A DNA stretch of 64,000 nt from Pyropia haitanensis. Its lineage: Eukaryota > Rhodophyta > Bangiophyceae > Bangiales > Bangiaceae. Shown here piece by piece: positions 32,704-44,033 of the stretch; the first letter of the stretch is position 1, and every line of letters starts with the position of its first letter. The stretch spans positions 992,001 to 1,056,000 of the forward strand of contig SDUX01000008.1 in assembly GCA_008729055.1 (NCBI GenBank). Reading direction: 5' to 3'. Under the pieces are notes generated by a model, which did no database searches, was not told the origin of the DNA, and worked only from the letters and a program-made list of their open reading frames with translations. A program made the translations under genes and the position numbers.

Positions 32704-34470
32704 TCAGTGCGCCGCGCCGCCCAGCAGCTTGCACGACACGCGCGCCTGCTCCACCAGCAGCGTCGCGTACAGCGAGCCGCCCGCCGCCTCGACCGCGACG
32801 GCGCTCGGCGGCGCGTCGGCCAACGCCGACATGGCCGTCCCGCCCAGCGTGCAGCGCAGGCCGTTCCACACGGCCACCACCGCGCCGCCAACCACCTCCA
32901 CCGCCGCGTGGCCGACGCCGCACGTTGCCGGCGCGGGCGCCACCGCGGGGGGGCGCCCGCCGCCGTGTGCGGGCTCCGTGTGCGCGGGCGCCGTGTGCGC
33001 GGGCGCCTCGTGAGCGGGAGCCGTGTGCGCGGGCGCCGTGTGCGCGGGCGCCGTGTGCGCGGGCGCCGTGTGCGCGGGCGCCTCAGGGTGGGCGGGCGCC
33101 GCGGGGTGGGCGGGCGCCGCGGGGTGCGCCGGCGCGTCGGCGTGGCCGGGCACCGCCGCGGGCTCGGGCCGCAGCGGCGCCACGGGCGGCTCGCCGTGCG
33201 CCGGCGCGCCGTGGGCGGGCGCCTCCCCGTGGGCGGGCGCCTCGTGCGCCGGCGCGCCGTGGGCGGGCGCATCGCCATGGGCGGGCGCCTCCCCGTGGGC
33301 GGGCGCCTCGTGCGCCGGCTTGCCGTGGGCGGGCGCACCGCCATGGGCGGGCGCCTCCCCGTGGGCGGGCGCACCGCCGGGGGCGGGCGCCTCCCCGTGG
33401 GCGGGCGCCTCGTGCGCCGGCTTGCCATGGGCGGGCGCCCCGTGGATAGGTTCGCCGTGGGCGGGCGCCCCGTCGTGCCCCGGCGCACCGTGATGGCCGG
33501 GCGACTCGCCGGCGGGCGCGCCCTCGTGGGGGCCGGGCGCCGCCGCGGGCTGCGGCACAAACGGCGTCAGCGACACGGGCGGGTGCGCCGGCGCCCCGCC
33601 GTGGGCGGGCGCCCCGCCGTGGGCGGGCGCCCCGCCGTGGGCAGGCGGCTCATGCGCCGGCGGCTCGGTCGCGGGCTCCCCGTGCGCCGGCGCCTTGTGC
33701 GCTGGCGCCCCGTGCGCCGGCGCCTTGTGCGCTGGCGCCCCGTGCGACGGTGCCTCATGCTCTGGTGCACCGTGCGACGGTGCCTCATGCTCTGGCGCAC
33801 CGTGCGCCGGCGGCTCGGGCGCCGGCTCCCCGTGCGCCGGCGCCTTGTGCTCTGGCGCCTCATGCGCCGGCGCCTTGTGACCTGGCGCCCCGTGCGCCGG
33901 CGGCTCGGGCGCCGGCTGTCCGTGTGCAGGCGCCTTGTGCTCGGGCGCGCCGTGCGCCGGCGGCTCGGTCACCGGCTCCCCGTGCGCCGGCGCCTTGTGC
34001 CCTGGCGCCTCATGCACCGGCGCCTCACGCACGGGCGCCTCATGCACGGGCGCCTCATGCACCGGCGCCTCATGCACCGGCGACTCATGCACCGGCGCCT
34101 CATGCACCGGCGCCTCATGCACCGGCGCCTCATGCACCGGCGCCTCATGCACCGGCGCCTTGTGCTCGGGCGCGCCGTGCGCGGGCGGCTCATGCGCCGG
34201 GTCCCCCCCAGCGGGCGCCCCGTTGTGCACCGGCGCGCCCCCCGGCAGGGGCATCAACGGCACCAGACTCCCGGGCGCGCCGGCCGGCGGGTCGGCGCCG
34301 TGGGCGGGTGCCGGCGGCGCCTCGGGCGGCGGCGTGCGGTGGTCGGCGCCGCCGCCGTGGGCGGGGGCGGCCGCACACGGCGCCGCCGGCGGGTACTGGA
34401 CGACCGCCGCGGAGGCGGAGGTGGCGGCGAGGGCGAGTGCCGCCACGACGGCGACGGCGGTCGTCTTCAT
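32704..34470 (-). CDS. Secreted Pro/Ala/His-repeat protein, probable wall or matrix component
   Basis: 588 residues from the ATG at 34470. A clean signal peptide (MKTTAVAVVAALALAATSAS, cleavage about residue 21) is followed by roughly 480 residues of short PA/PV-H repeats: PVHEA (five residues, 15 bp) in near-perfect tandem copies near the N-terminus, then PAHGAP, PAHGEA, PEHKA and PAHTA variants. Every unit carries one His, giving an extremely His-rich chain with little Lys/Arg. The last 75 residues are different and globular-looking, with three Cys (ATCGVGHAAVEVVGG, WNGLRCTLGG, ARVSCKLLGG). Function is unknown. The pattern resembles Pro-rich extracellular matrix proteins, and dense His suggests metal or proton binding. 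No membrane anchor or GPI signal is evident. No frame break occurs here, unlike most neighbours. Confidence 0.7.
   Translation of the reverse strand: MKTTAVAVVAALALAATSASAAVVQYPPAAPCAAAPAHGGGADHRTPPPEAPPAPAHGADPPAGAPGSLVPLMPLPGGAPVHNGAPAGGDPAHEPPAHGAPEHKAPVHEAPVHEAPVHEAPVHEAPVHESPVHEAPVHEAPVHEAPVREAPVHEAPGHKAPAHGEPVTEPPAHGAPEHKAPAHGQPAPEPPAHGAPGHKAPAHEAPEHKAPAHGEPAPEPPAHGAPEHEAPSHGAPEHEAPSHGAPAHKAPAHGAPAHKAPAHGEPATEPPAHEPPAHGGAPAHGGAPAHGGAPAHPPVSLTPFVPQPAAAPGPHEGAPAGESPGHHGAPGHDGAPAHGEPIHGAPAHGKPAHEAPAHGEAPAPGGAPAHGEAPAHGGAPAHGKPAHEAPAHGEAPAHGDAPAHGAPAHEAPAHGEAPAHGAPAHGEPPVAPLRPEPAAVPGHADAPAHPAAPAHPAAPAHPEAPAHTAPAHTAPAHTAPAHTAPAHEAPAHTAPAHTEPAHGGGRPPAVAPAPATCGVGHAAVEVVGGAVVAVWNGLRCTLGGTAMSALADAPPSAVAVEAAGGSLYATLLVEQARVSCKLLGGAAH
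34005..34165 (-). repeat. 15-bp tandem repeat coding PVHEA
   Basis: About ten head-to-tail copies of a 15-bp unit (plus-strand form CATGCACCGGCGCCT), with single-base changes, encode PVHEA/PVHES within the secreted His-rich protein. Length changes by whole units keep the frame. Confidence 0.88.
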
Positions 34471-37400
34471 CTTGGCCGACGCTGGTGGGCGGGTGTGGCC
34501 CAACGGGGAGAGGGGGGGCGGGGGGTGGGCGGGTAGAGGGGAGCCGCCGCTGGTGGCGGCGGCCTCGACGGCCGGCGCAGGTGGTGGACACGACGTCGGC
34601 CGAGCGGGGGGGGGGAGGGATGGAACGGGTGGACGAGGGGTGTGGACCTTGGGCGAGCGGGGGGGGAGGGGGTTGGCGTTGCGGATGCCGCTGCAGGGCG
34701 GGTCACGCCCAGTGGGGGAGGGGGACTCTTGTACCCGACCGGGCATGGCGGGACGGCCGACGCTGGCGACGCCGATGCCCACCCCGCCCGCCGCCGCCGT
34801 CGCGGCCACCCGACGGCGCGCGCGCCGCCCCGCGTCTGTCGGCCGCCAACCCACCGCCCGCGACCCGCAGTCGGCAGCGCGGTTGGCGGTAGCCGCTGGC
34901 GCCCGCGACGGCGGCGGTGGGACCCCCCCACCGCCCACCGCCACACAACCACACACCATGGGGGGGGGTGGCGGTCGCTTGGAAGGGGGACACGCCCGCC
35001 GCCGCCGCCGCCTGGCCGTCCACGTCCCCCCCGCTCACGTAGCCTCGCGTGCGCGCCCGTGGCGGCGGTGTGGCGCCGCTGGACGCGGCGGGTGGGCGGC
35101 GGCGGCGCGCCCGCCGGCGGCGCCGCCTTTTTCCATTGCATCCCTCGCGCAGCTCCCCAGGATGCAACCGCTGCCCGCCCTACGCAGCGGCGGGCGTCGG
35201 CGCTCGGCCTCTCCCCCCCCCCTGGCTCCGCACGCCCCTCCACGGGCGTGCGTGCGTAGCGGCGGCGGGATACCGCCGCCGTGACGGGGTCCCCCCCCCC
35301 GGCCGCCGCCAGCGTCGGCCGCCGCGTGTGCGCGGGGCGGACGCGCCGGTACGAGCGGCCGGGGCCGGCCGCTACCTTGCTCCGACCGGGCGGTTCCCCC
35401 CCCCTCAGAGGCGGCTACGCCGCCGTTGCGCGGCGGCGTCTCATCCAAAAAAAAAAAAAAAAAAAAAAGGGCGTGCAGGGGGGGGGGGAAGCGGGGGGGT
35501 GCCGACGCCCCCGCCCCCGTGGCCACCCCGGACGGCGTGTGGGGTGGGGGCGGTGGGGGCGGCGGCGGCGGCGGCGGGGTCTGGCTTGCCGACCTTGCCC
35601 CCGCGCAGCACGTCGTGGCCCTTGCGCGTGCACCGGCAGGCGGCGACGCCGGCGCGCCGCGCCACGGCGGCCGCCAGCCCAGACACCCCCCCCTGCGCCG
35701 CGCTGGCGACCGCGACGCCGCCCCGTACGCTTGGAGGCGGTCTGCCGACGGCACCGGACGCGGTGCGTCGCTTCCTCCTGTGGCGGCGCGGCTGTCCCGC
35801 CGAGAGGCGGCCGCCGGCCGCAGCCGCCGCCGCTCCTGGTGGCGGCGACTCCCGTTGAGGGGCGGGGGGGGGGGGGGGGCGCCGGCAATGGCCGCGTCGT
35901 GCCCGACGCGTGGCCGCACGGCAGTGTCGCGGCCGGCGTGGCCGCAACGTCGACGGCGGCGGCGGCGGCGGCGCAGGCACCGCCTGGAACCCAAACCGGC
36001 GATGGTCGGCCCGTCCCGCCGGCGCGTCGGGTCGGCCCGCCGCGTCCGCCTCGCGGTGGCAGGGAGGCACACCACCAGGTGGACGAGGGGGTGGGGGGGG
36101 ACGGGGCGGCACCGACGACGACGGCCGCGGGCGTCCACGGGCTGGGTGCGGGCACCCGCGCGGGGACGCGCGTGGCAGGCGGCACTGTGGGGAGGCGGGG
36201 GGGGCGGGAAGGAGACGGACTGGCAAGGGGGTGTGGGGGACCGCCTGGCGGGTCCCGGTCATCGGTGGCCGTGGCGGCGGGAGCGTAGGCTGGGTGGGCG
36301 GCGCACTCGTTCCTGGTCACAGCTGCGGGGTGACCGACCCGCCAGATCCGGCTGTGCTTGCAGGCAGTGCACCGTTCCAATCTCTGTCCAAGACACAAAA
36401 TTGTAATCGTACTTCATGACAAGTTTGGTGATTACAGGGTATACTTCCATCTAGATTTCTACAAGGGTCGGACCTGACACCATCGCCCATGGTGGGTGCA
36501 CGGGCCTGGAGCCCCAGGGGGGGCCACAGCCAGAGGTGCCCCGCCACGACAGGCGGGCGGGCCTGCCCACCGAAACGCACCTTTGCTGGCCCTCTGGCAC
36601 CGCAGACAGACAGCGAGGTGCGCCTGTGCAGCGCACGTCCTCGCGCGGTGGGGGCCCCGCCCGGGCGGGGCCACCCGTCTGGCACCCCCGTCGGCCGCCA
36701 ACTCCAGCCGCCGCCCACCCTACCCTACCGTACGGCCAGCCACCGCTGTCAGCCCAGTGCGCGTGCCACATGGCCCTCCTCCGCCGAGGCACACGGGGAG
36801 GTCCGACCGCGCTGGGCGGCCACCCTCGCAGCGACCTCCTGCGCGGACGCCGCCCCACAACTCGCCCGCAACACCTCGTTGGCTGTCGGGGAACCCCAGC
36901 CGTGTACAGTAGATACAGCTGGGTCCACCGGACCCCCCACAGCACCCATTCTGCCGGTCCTCGGTGCCCATAGCAAACGAGATCAGACGGGGGCAGCTGG
37001 ACGACGACGATCACGACAGGACCATTGCCTCAGACCGGAGCCGGTCACCCACCAGGCGTTTCTGCACCCGGTGGGCACTGTCAGTCCCGCCCAGCGGCAG
37101 AGCACGTCGCAGATGGAGGGAGAGAGTGGTGGCTTTGAGGGCGCGGCACCCGCGACGCCGAGCAACGCCGTTGCCCCAAACCGCCACCGCGGCCAGCGCA
37201 CGCGCGCCACCTGGGGCCGCCACAGCCACCCGCCTTCGGGGCGCCGCCAGCGATCTGCTACCGCCCGCGGCTCCCGTCCATCCGGTCCACTCTGCCCGCT
37301 CTCCGCACGCCTCTCTCCCGCCACGTCCCTCGTTGTGGCCATTGGGAGGGGTGACTGGCAGAGCGGGGGTGTCGTGCCAGGACCGCACACCCGCCAGACC

Positions 37401-38305
37401 TGCGCGGCTGCCACCGCCGCACGCCCCGCACCGCGCACCGAGCGAGTCGCGGCGCCCACCGACGCGCCCGCCCCCCCCTCCCCCTCTGTCCACGCCGCCT
37501 CGACGGCGGATGCACGAGAGAAATGGACCGATTGCAGGGTCGTGGTACAGAACGAAAGGGACACGGGCCCTCGCGTCGCTCGTCGGTGGCACTCTGCGCG
37601 AGGCGGCGACGGCCGCCACGCCCAATCGGGGTCGGGGGCGGCCCCCCCCCACGTGCCACCAGCCGAGCGGCTTGTGGTCCCGCAGCCCCATCCAGCCCCC
37701 CCTCCCCCCTCCCCCCCACATCCTGTATCCTCTCGAGCTCCAACCCCCCCCCGCGCGGCCGTGGAAGCCACGCACGAGGCGCGGCGGTGGCGTGACGATG
37801 CGCGGCGCGTGGTGGGGCGGCCACGGAACGCACTGTAGAGTGGAGGACGCGGGTATGCCACCGCTGTTGCCAGTGGACACAACAGCGACCGCCCGTGCTG
37901 TGTGGGGGAGAAGAAGGGGGTGGGACAGCGGCGGCCGCCACTCGCGGTCGCTGCTGCGCCACCGCGCGACGCGACCGCCCCCATGCGTGGTATCCCTCCA
38001 CGACCGGCGGGATAGCCGGAACAATAATAGGGACACGCCGCCCCGCGCAGGCGCGCCGTGCTGCCGCGTTGCGTGGACTTTCCCTGCACCGCCCCCCCCC
38101 CTGCCCCCCTCGGCAAAAAGGCGCGGCCCCCCTTCCCTCTTTTCCCCGTTCACCTCCTCTTCGCCCCCCCCCCCCTCTTCCACTTTTCCGTCCCTCATTT
38201 CTTCTGGGGTCTCCTCTATCCGCCGCCGCGCTCCTCGCGCCGAAGCCCCGGCCATCGAATCGGATGGCGCCGCCGCGTGGTGCGCCTCATCGGAGGAGAA
38301 GGAGC
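34471..38305. other. Long intergenic stretch with no supportable gene
   Basis: Nearly 4 kb between the divergent His-rich gene and the binding-protein-like gene. Many long open frames exist on both strands, as expected in very GC-rich DNA, but none shows a domain, a consistent codon pattern or a clear start. Notable items: a 22-A tract (35447-35468), a less GC-rich patch (36350-36480), and pyrimidine-rich leader sequence before 38306. A short minus-strand reading near 35580-35700 (CRCTRKGHDVLRGGKVGK) looks slightly protein-like but is too short to call. Confidence 0.5.
35447..35468 (+). repeat. Poly(A) tract of 22
   Basis: An uninterrupted run of 22 A in otherwise GC-rich DNA. It could be the tail of a retrocopied transcript inserted in plus orientation, or, read on the other strand, a polypyrimidine tract. 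No source gene is recognised upstream. Confidence 0.8.
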
Positions 38306-41300
38306 ATGACCATTCAGCCTGGCCGGCGGCATCGACCACCGCCGCGACCGGTGGGAGGGTTTCCGGCGGCGGCGGCGACGGCGGCGGTGGCGGCAGCGGC
38401 AGCAGCAGCGGCGGTGGTGATCGTCACGGCAGCAGCCGGCTGGGGCGCCACGGCGCAGCCCGTGTCCCCCCCCTCCGACCTGGCGTCTCCCCGCCCGTTT
38501 GTCGACACCCCCTGCGACCACCCCGCGTCGGTCTGCGACGGCAGCGAGGACCTCTTCCCCGACAAGATCGACCCCATCGTCAACGCGACGGGCATTCGCG
38601 ACCTCAAGTACACCCCAACCTACGTCGACGTGACGCTCGACGGCGGCGGCGGCGCGCCCGCCCGCGCCTACCGCCTCCTCCGGTGCGGGTGCAACGCGAG
38701 CGCCGCGGCGGTGCCGCCCGCCGCGACGCGCACGACCATCCGCGTGCCGCCGCGCGGGGTGTACGTCGGCGGTCGCACCGCGGTCGCGCAATTCGTGTCG
38801 GGCTTGCGGGCCATCGATCGGGTAGCGGCGGTCGCCGACGCGGCGGCTCACCCGCCCGGGCGAGTCCGGTCGCGCTGGCAGGCGGGGCTGCTCACCTCCC
38901 TCGCCGCCGTGTCCGCCGCCAACGGGGGTGGCCTCAACTACTCGCGCCTCGCAGACCTCTCCCCCGCCCCACTGGCCATCCTCCCCGCCTCCGCCGCCGC
39001 CGCGGTGCCACCGCCCCCCTTTGATGATGTCGGCGTTCCGTTGGCGGTGCTTCTCACGGGGGAGGCGGCTGAGGCATCCCCGCTGGGCGCCGCAGAGTAC
39101 ATCAAGCTGTGGGGGCTGCTGCTCGACAAGCCAGACGCCGCCAACGCCGTCTTCACCGACATCACCCGCGTGTGGGACGCCACCGTCGCCGCCGCCGCCG
39201 CCGCGCCGACGGTCCCGTCGGTGCTTGTTGGCGCGCCCGACGGAGCCACCGACCGGTGGCGCCTTGGCCGCCCCGGCCCCGTGGCGGGCCGCCGGCTGGA
39301 CGCGCTCCTCGACCACGCGGGCGTGGCACGGCAGTGGCGGGACAAGGCGGGCGGGCGCGCCATGGCCGCGGCGGCGAATGCCACCGCGTCGGTTGCGGCG
39401 GTGGCGGCCGCCGCGGGCGCGGCGGACGCGTGGATTGACGCGCTCGACGCGGCGGTGGCGGGGCCCGCCGCGACTGCCGATGAGGTGGTGGTGGCGGCGG
39501 GCGGGGGGACCCCCGCGGGTGGCGGCGGCGGGGCCAACGCCACTGACGCGGCGGCACGGTCGGCGGCGCGACAACGTGGCGCGTCGCGTCTCGCCGGCGT
39601 CGACGCCCTCGGCTGCGGCCGCGTGTACGTGCGGTCCGTGCGCGGCGGTGCCGCGGCGGCGGCGGCGGCGGCGGCCGCCCGCCCCGACCGCCACCTCGCC
39701 GACCTTGTCCGCGCCGCGCACTACCCGGCGACCGTAGCGAACCTGCCCGGCTCGGGCTTTTGGTTTTACAAGCGCCTCGCCGCGTGGCCGCCGCCGCGGT
39801 CGGCCAATGGCAGCGACGGTGGTGGCGGTGGCGGAGCGCCCGCGTCATGCAAGACCGCCCCGCTGCCGGCGCGCCCGCCAAAGGGGATGATGTATGGGAC
39901 GGTGCACCTGTCGGTGGCGGGCGCGGACCGGTGGGCGCTCGCCGCGGCGGCGAGCCGGGGGGACCTCCTCCGTGCGATACGCCAGCGCGTGGGGGGGAGC
40001 ACGCGACGGCGCGTGCCGAGATGTGGTTCCCGCGGCCGCCGCCAGCGACCGCCGGGGGGGGTGGTGCTGGCGACGGCGGCGGTGGGGGGGCGGGGGGTGC
40101 CCGAGTGACGCGCGTGGCGTTCCGTGTGCCACTCCCCGCGGGTACCTCCCTCGCCGACCAGGCCACCATTGGCACCGACGTGGCGGATATTGTGCGCGAC
40201 CGGCTGGGCGCCTCCGCCGTGGGTGGCGGAGGCGGCGGCGGCGGCGGCGGCGGCGACGGCGGTGGGAGCGGCGGCGGTGGCGCACCGACGATTGCCATCA
40301 CCGCCGCCGAGGTGAATGGCACGTCGGCATCGGATCTTGCCGCCGCTGCCGCGGCCGACGCCGCCAGTGGCGCCGACGGCGGCGATGATGGCGGCCTCTC
40401 CACGGGCGCGGTGCTGGGCATTGTCGCCGCGTCGGTGGTGGCGGCGGTCGCCGTCGTAGCGTCCGTGGCGGGCTCGTACAAGGCGGGCGTGCGCTCTGGC
40501 AAGGAGGCGGCCGCGGCGGCGGCGCCCACGACGGCGACCGTGACGGGCCCGGGTGCGGGGGCGGGGGGGCAACGCGACGCCCCGCCCACGCCCATCCCGG
40601 CCGCCACAAGGCCCACCCAGCCGCCGCCGCCGCGACCGCCGCGACCGCCCGCGTCACGGTCGGTAGACGCGGGCGACAACGTCCTCGGCACGGGCCTCCT
40701 CACCGACGAGCTGCCGTCGGGGGAGCTGCCGCGCGTCGCGCCGCGCGCGGGGGGGGGGGACCGGCGGCCCGGCGCGCCGCGCCGTCGCCCCGACCGCCGG
40801 GCGAGACGCCCGTCGAGGTCGCCATCCGGCTGGGTAGCGCGGCGACGGCGGCGGCGGCGGCCGCCGCCGCCGCTGCCGGCGGCGGCGGCGGCGGCGTCCG
40901 TGGGGACGCGTCGACGCGGCCGCGGGCGGTCGGGTCACCCCCCTGGCGGGTAGCCACCGCCGCCGACGGTGCCAGTGACAGTGACAACGGCGGCGGCAGC
41001 AGCGGCGGCAGCGACGGCGACAGCGACGGCAGCGTCCGCAGCGACGACCGCAGCGGCGGTGGTGGCAACGGTGGCAGCGGCGGCGGCGGCAGCGGCGGCG
41101 GCCACAGCGGCGGCGGCAGCGACGATGGCGACACGTACCCGCCCGCCATGCCGCCGCTGCCATTCGTCGCGGCCCCCCCCCCCCACGGGTACGTGCCGTT
41201 TGCCACGGCGCCACGCGGCGGCGGCGGCAGCGACGGCGGCTCTCCCGGCGGTAGCGGGGACGGCCACAGCGGCGGGGACCCCGTGCTGGGCGTTGGCGGC

Positions 41301-42058
41301 GGCCGCGGCGGCAGCAGCGGCAGCGGCGGCAGCCCCCCCAGCGGCGGCAGCGGCGGCCGGCCGGCGTCCCCACCCCCCGCGCCGCCGCGCCGCCGGTCGG
41401 GCGCGCTCGTCGCGGCGGCCGCCGCGGGCGTCACCCCCCCGCCCCTGCCGCCGCCTCCCCCTGCAGCCGCTGCCGCGCCGCTGCCACGGCTGCCGCGATC
41501 ACCCGCGGCGGTGCCACCACTGCCGCCGCCGCCACCCGCCGCCGCCGCCGCCGCCGCGCCACCGCCACGCCTGCCGCGGTCGCCCGCGGCGGTGCCGCCA
41601 CTGCTGCCGCCACCTCCGACGCCGCCGCCGCCATCGTCGTCACCGCCATCGTCGGGGCCGGTGGCACGGCAGCGGCCGTCGCCGCCGCCGCTGTTGCCGG
41701 GCAGCCCGCCGGCCGCGGCGGCGGCGGCGCGGCGGCGGCGGTCGCCGCGGCAGCCGCTGTTTGTAACGCTCGACGCGGAGGACCTCGCGGGGGGAGCGCC
41801 GCCGCCAGTGGCCACGCTCGGTCGCGCCCGCGTCGGTGGTGGCGGCGGCGGCGGTGGTGGGGGGGTGGTCGCGGCGGCGGCGGCAGCCGCGACGATAGTG
41901 GTGGCAGCGGTGACAGCGCCGCATCGGCCGACCCGCCGCTGACGACGGTGTCGACGGGGGCGGTGGCGGCGGCGGTGGCCAAGGCGGCGGCCGCGCCGCG
42001 GCGGCGGCCAGAGGGGTGGACACGGGGGGGGCGGATTGAGGGGGAGGACGTGTGGTGA
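38306..42058 (+). CDS. Membrane protein with TroA/BtuF-like substrate-binding domain
   Basis: The start at 38306 gives a long hydrophobic signal segment ([20 protein letters not shown]). The mature part opens with CDHPASVCDGSEDLFPDKID, LKYTPTYVDVTL, YRLLRCGCNAS and the Pro-rich VPPRGVYVGGRTAVAQFVSG. This order (FPDKI, a YxLxxCG strand, then a V-P strand) is what I know from eukaryotic proteins resembling bacterial metal/siderophore-binding proteins of the TroA/BtuF fold. A GSGFWFYKRLAAWPP segment ends the domain. Then a C-terminal membrane span (STGAVLGIVAASVVAAVAVV) and a long Pro/Gly/Ser-rich cytoplasmic tail ending RIEGEDVW at 42058. The frame jumps at the G run 39991-39997 (before EMWFPRPPPA), at about 40748-40757 and near 41850-41867. 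A surface receptor for iron or another ligand is plausible but inferred. Confidence 0.55.
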
Positions 42059-44033
42059 GAGGGGGGTGGGGGGTTGGGGCGGGGGTGGGGGTGAGAGGGA
42101 TGGGGTGGGGGTGAGAGGGATGGGGTGGGGGTGTGGCGATGGGGTGGCGGCAGGGGATGTGGACTGGGTGGGGGGTGGGGAGAGTGGGGGGGGGGGGGAG
42201 GGGGGAGAGTGCGCGGCGCGACGGTGCGCCGCGAAGCAAGCTGACTGGCGCTGGACACGCGCCGATTACACGACGGTCGAGGCACGAGCCACAGCCGGAC
42301 GCCGCCAACGCCATGCTCTATCTGTTCATGGCCCCCCTGCTGGGCTGGGCTCGGCGGCCTCCCCTTCGACTCTTCAAATTGTTGTCCTGAACAGTACTTA
42401 ACTACCGGACGACAGCAGCTCGAGTCGTCGTTCCCCTAGTGTTTTTTCTGTCTTCCGTCCATTGCACCAAGTTCGTCAATTCTCAACCGAACGGGCGTAC
42501 GTCACGCGCGCAGGCCCGATCGTTTTGTTTTTGGACCCCCGGGGGCCGCACTGCCTGCAAGCGTGAGTTGGCCTCGTGCGGCCTGCTTGTGGCAGACAGC
42601 ACATGCGTCAGCTGTCGGGCCACGTGAGTCATCAGCCAATTGGCAGTCCGACAGCTGGCCAAGCTGAGCTCCCATTGGACCCACCAATGCGACGCGGTGT
42701 GAGAGGCTTCCGACCAGGTTCCACGGCGGGCGCGCCCCGCCAAGCCTTGGTGCCGCCCACACGTCATCCGCCATCGTTTCTCCTGCGATGGCCCCTGCGT
42801 GCACGGGGGCCCGTCCTTCTGGCCCAAGCCGTCCCGGCGGACCAATCTCCGGCGGTCACGCCTCCACCCCCCAACGCTGTGGACTTGAGATCACTCGTAT
42901 CGTGACGACTCTGGCCTGGCTGAAAGCACAGCCAGGTCCGGCCCGTGCGGGTGACAGGCGGGAAGGGGCCTCGCAGCCTGGTCCGTCCTACCCAATCAGC
43001 GTAGCGAAGTTCGGCCGCATCGAGATATCCGAAATCTGGTCTGGACCATTTCGCATCCCCCCCGCCAACGACCCCGCCAGAGGGGCTCTCGCACTCCCGG
43101 TGGCGAAACCAATCTGCGCGCAGCGGGCCATCAGAGACCACGTGAGGCACCCCTCCAAGCGCGTGCCTCGAGAGCAGGGGGTTCCAGCCTCCGGGTCGCG
43201 CCGCCTTGGCCCTGCCTGCTCGGGGACGGGCCCCCCGCGGGGCGCGCCCTCCCCCTCCGTCTGCGGGCGCGTTGTGCAGTCTCCCCGTTTGATGGGGGCG
43301 TGTGCGCGACAGCGCCCCGGCCTGACCTCCCCTCCAACCCGGCTTGTTCCGTCGGTCGCTGCCGGCTCTCCTCTCCCTCACTCTCCCCTTTGACGAGGAC
43401 CGGGCCCGGGCGGGGCACACCTCCAGCTCGGCCGCCAGACGCGGTAACGGCCTGTGTGCGCCTCGGCCGTCGCTGTCCCACCCACTCCGCAGCGGCCCCT
43501 GCCGGCCGACGCCCCCTTCCCCCCCTCCACGAGCGCGGCGGGGCGGTTTGGCATCCGTTGGGTGCACATCTGGTTTGACGCCTGGCCCTGCACATCGCCC
43601 CCTCTCTCCGCTCACAACCCGCCCTCCCCTGGTCTCCCTGACCTGTGCAGCGACCCCCCCCCCCCCTCCCCCCCCCCTGCGAGGTGCGCGCTCGGTGCAC
43701 GTCTCGTCCACACCCTTCGCGTGGCACGCGCGGCGGCCTGCGCGCACGCGTCACGGCCCCGTTTTTGGTCCTCGCCCGCGCTGGCCTGCCGGCGGAGACG
43801 CGGCGACCTCGCAAGGGGCACGGGTGGTGGGCGGTGTGCGCGACGACCGACCTGGTTTGCTCCGTAGCGAGTTGGGCGGACCCCCCCTTGCCACCATCTT
43901 TCTTTTTTGTGTTGTGGTCGTCCGTTTTTGTTTTTTTTTGTGTTGTGCTCGCCCTCCACCCATCCCCCTCCGTACCCTTTTTTCCTCCGCTCTCCTTGTT
44001 CTTGGTCACCCCCCTCGAGGTGCGTTGTCCATA
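42059..44033. other. Intergenic region upstream of the RING-H2 gene
   Basis: Begins with G-rich tandem repeats, then about 1.7 kb of mixed composition with no domain-like ORF. CCAAT-like sequences occur around 42640-42690. The last 150 bases before 44034 are T/C-rich leader. No RNA gene is seen. Confidence 0.5.
42091..42130. repeat. 20-bp tandem repeat, G-rich
   Basis: GTGAGAGGGATGGGGTGGGG occurs at 42091-42110 and directly again at 42111-42130, inside a longer G-rich tract just downstream of the binding-protein-like gene. Confidence 0.85.

Noticed and set aside
35580..35700. Minus-strand fragment reading CRCTRKGHDVLRGGKVGK
   Set aside because: It looks a little like a small ribosomal protein, but the frame cannot be extended to a plausible start or end and no family motif can be named.
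36259..36450. 63-residue minus-strand ORF in a less GC-rich patch
   Set aside because: Too short, no homology I recognise, and the composition change alone is not evidence of a gene.
36489..37838. 449-residue plus-strand open frame
   Set aside because: More even amino-acid use than most shadows, but no domain, no clear start context and no support from the other frames; it may simply be non-coding sequence.
37011..38339. 442-residue minus-strand open frame
   Set aside because: It overlaps the start of the binding-protein-like gene in antisense, has no domain-like segment, and long open frames are expected by chance at this GC content.
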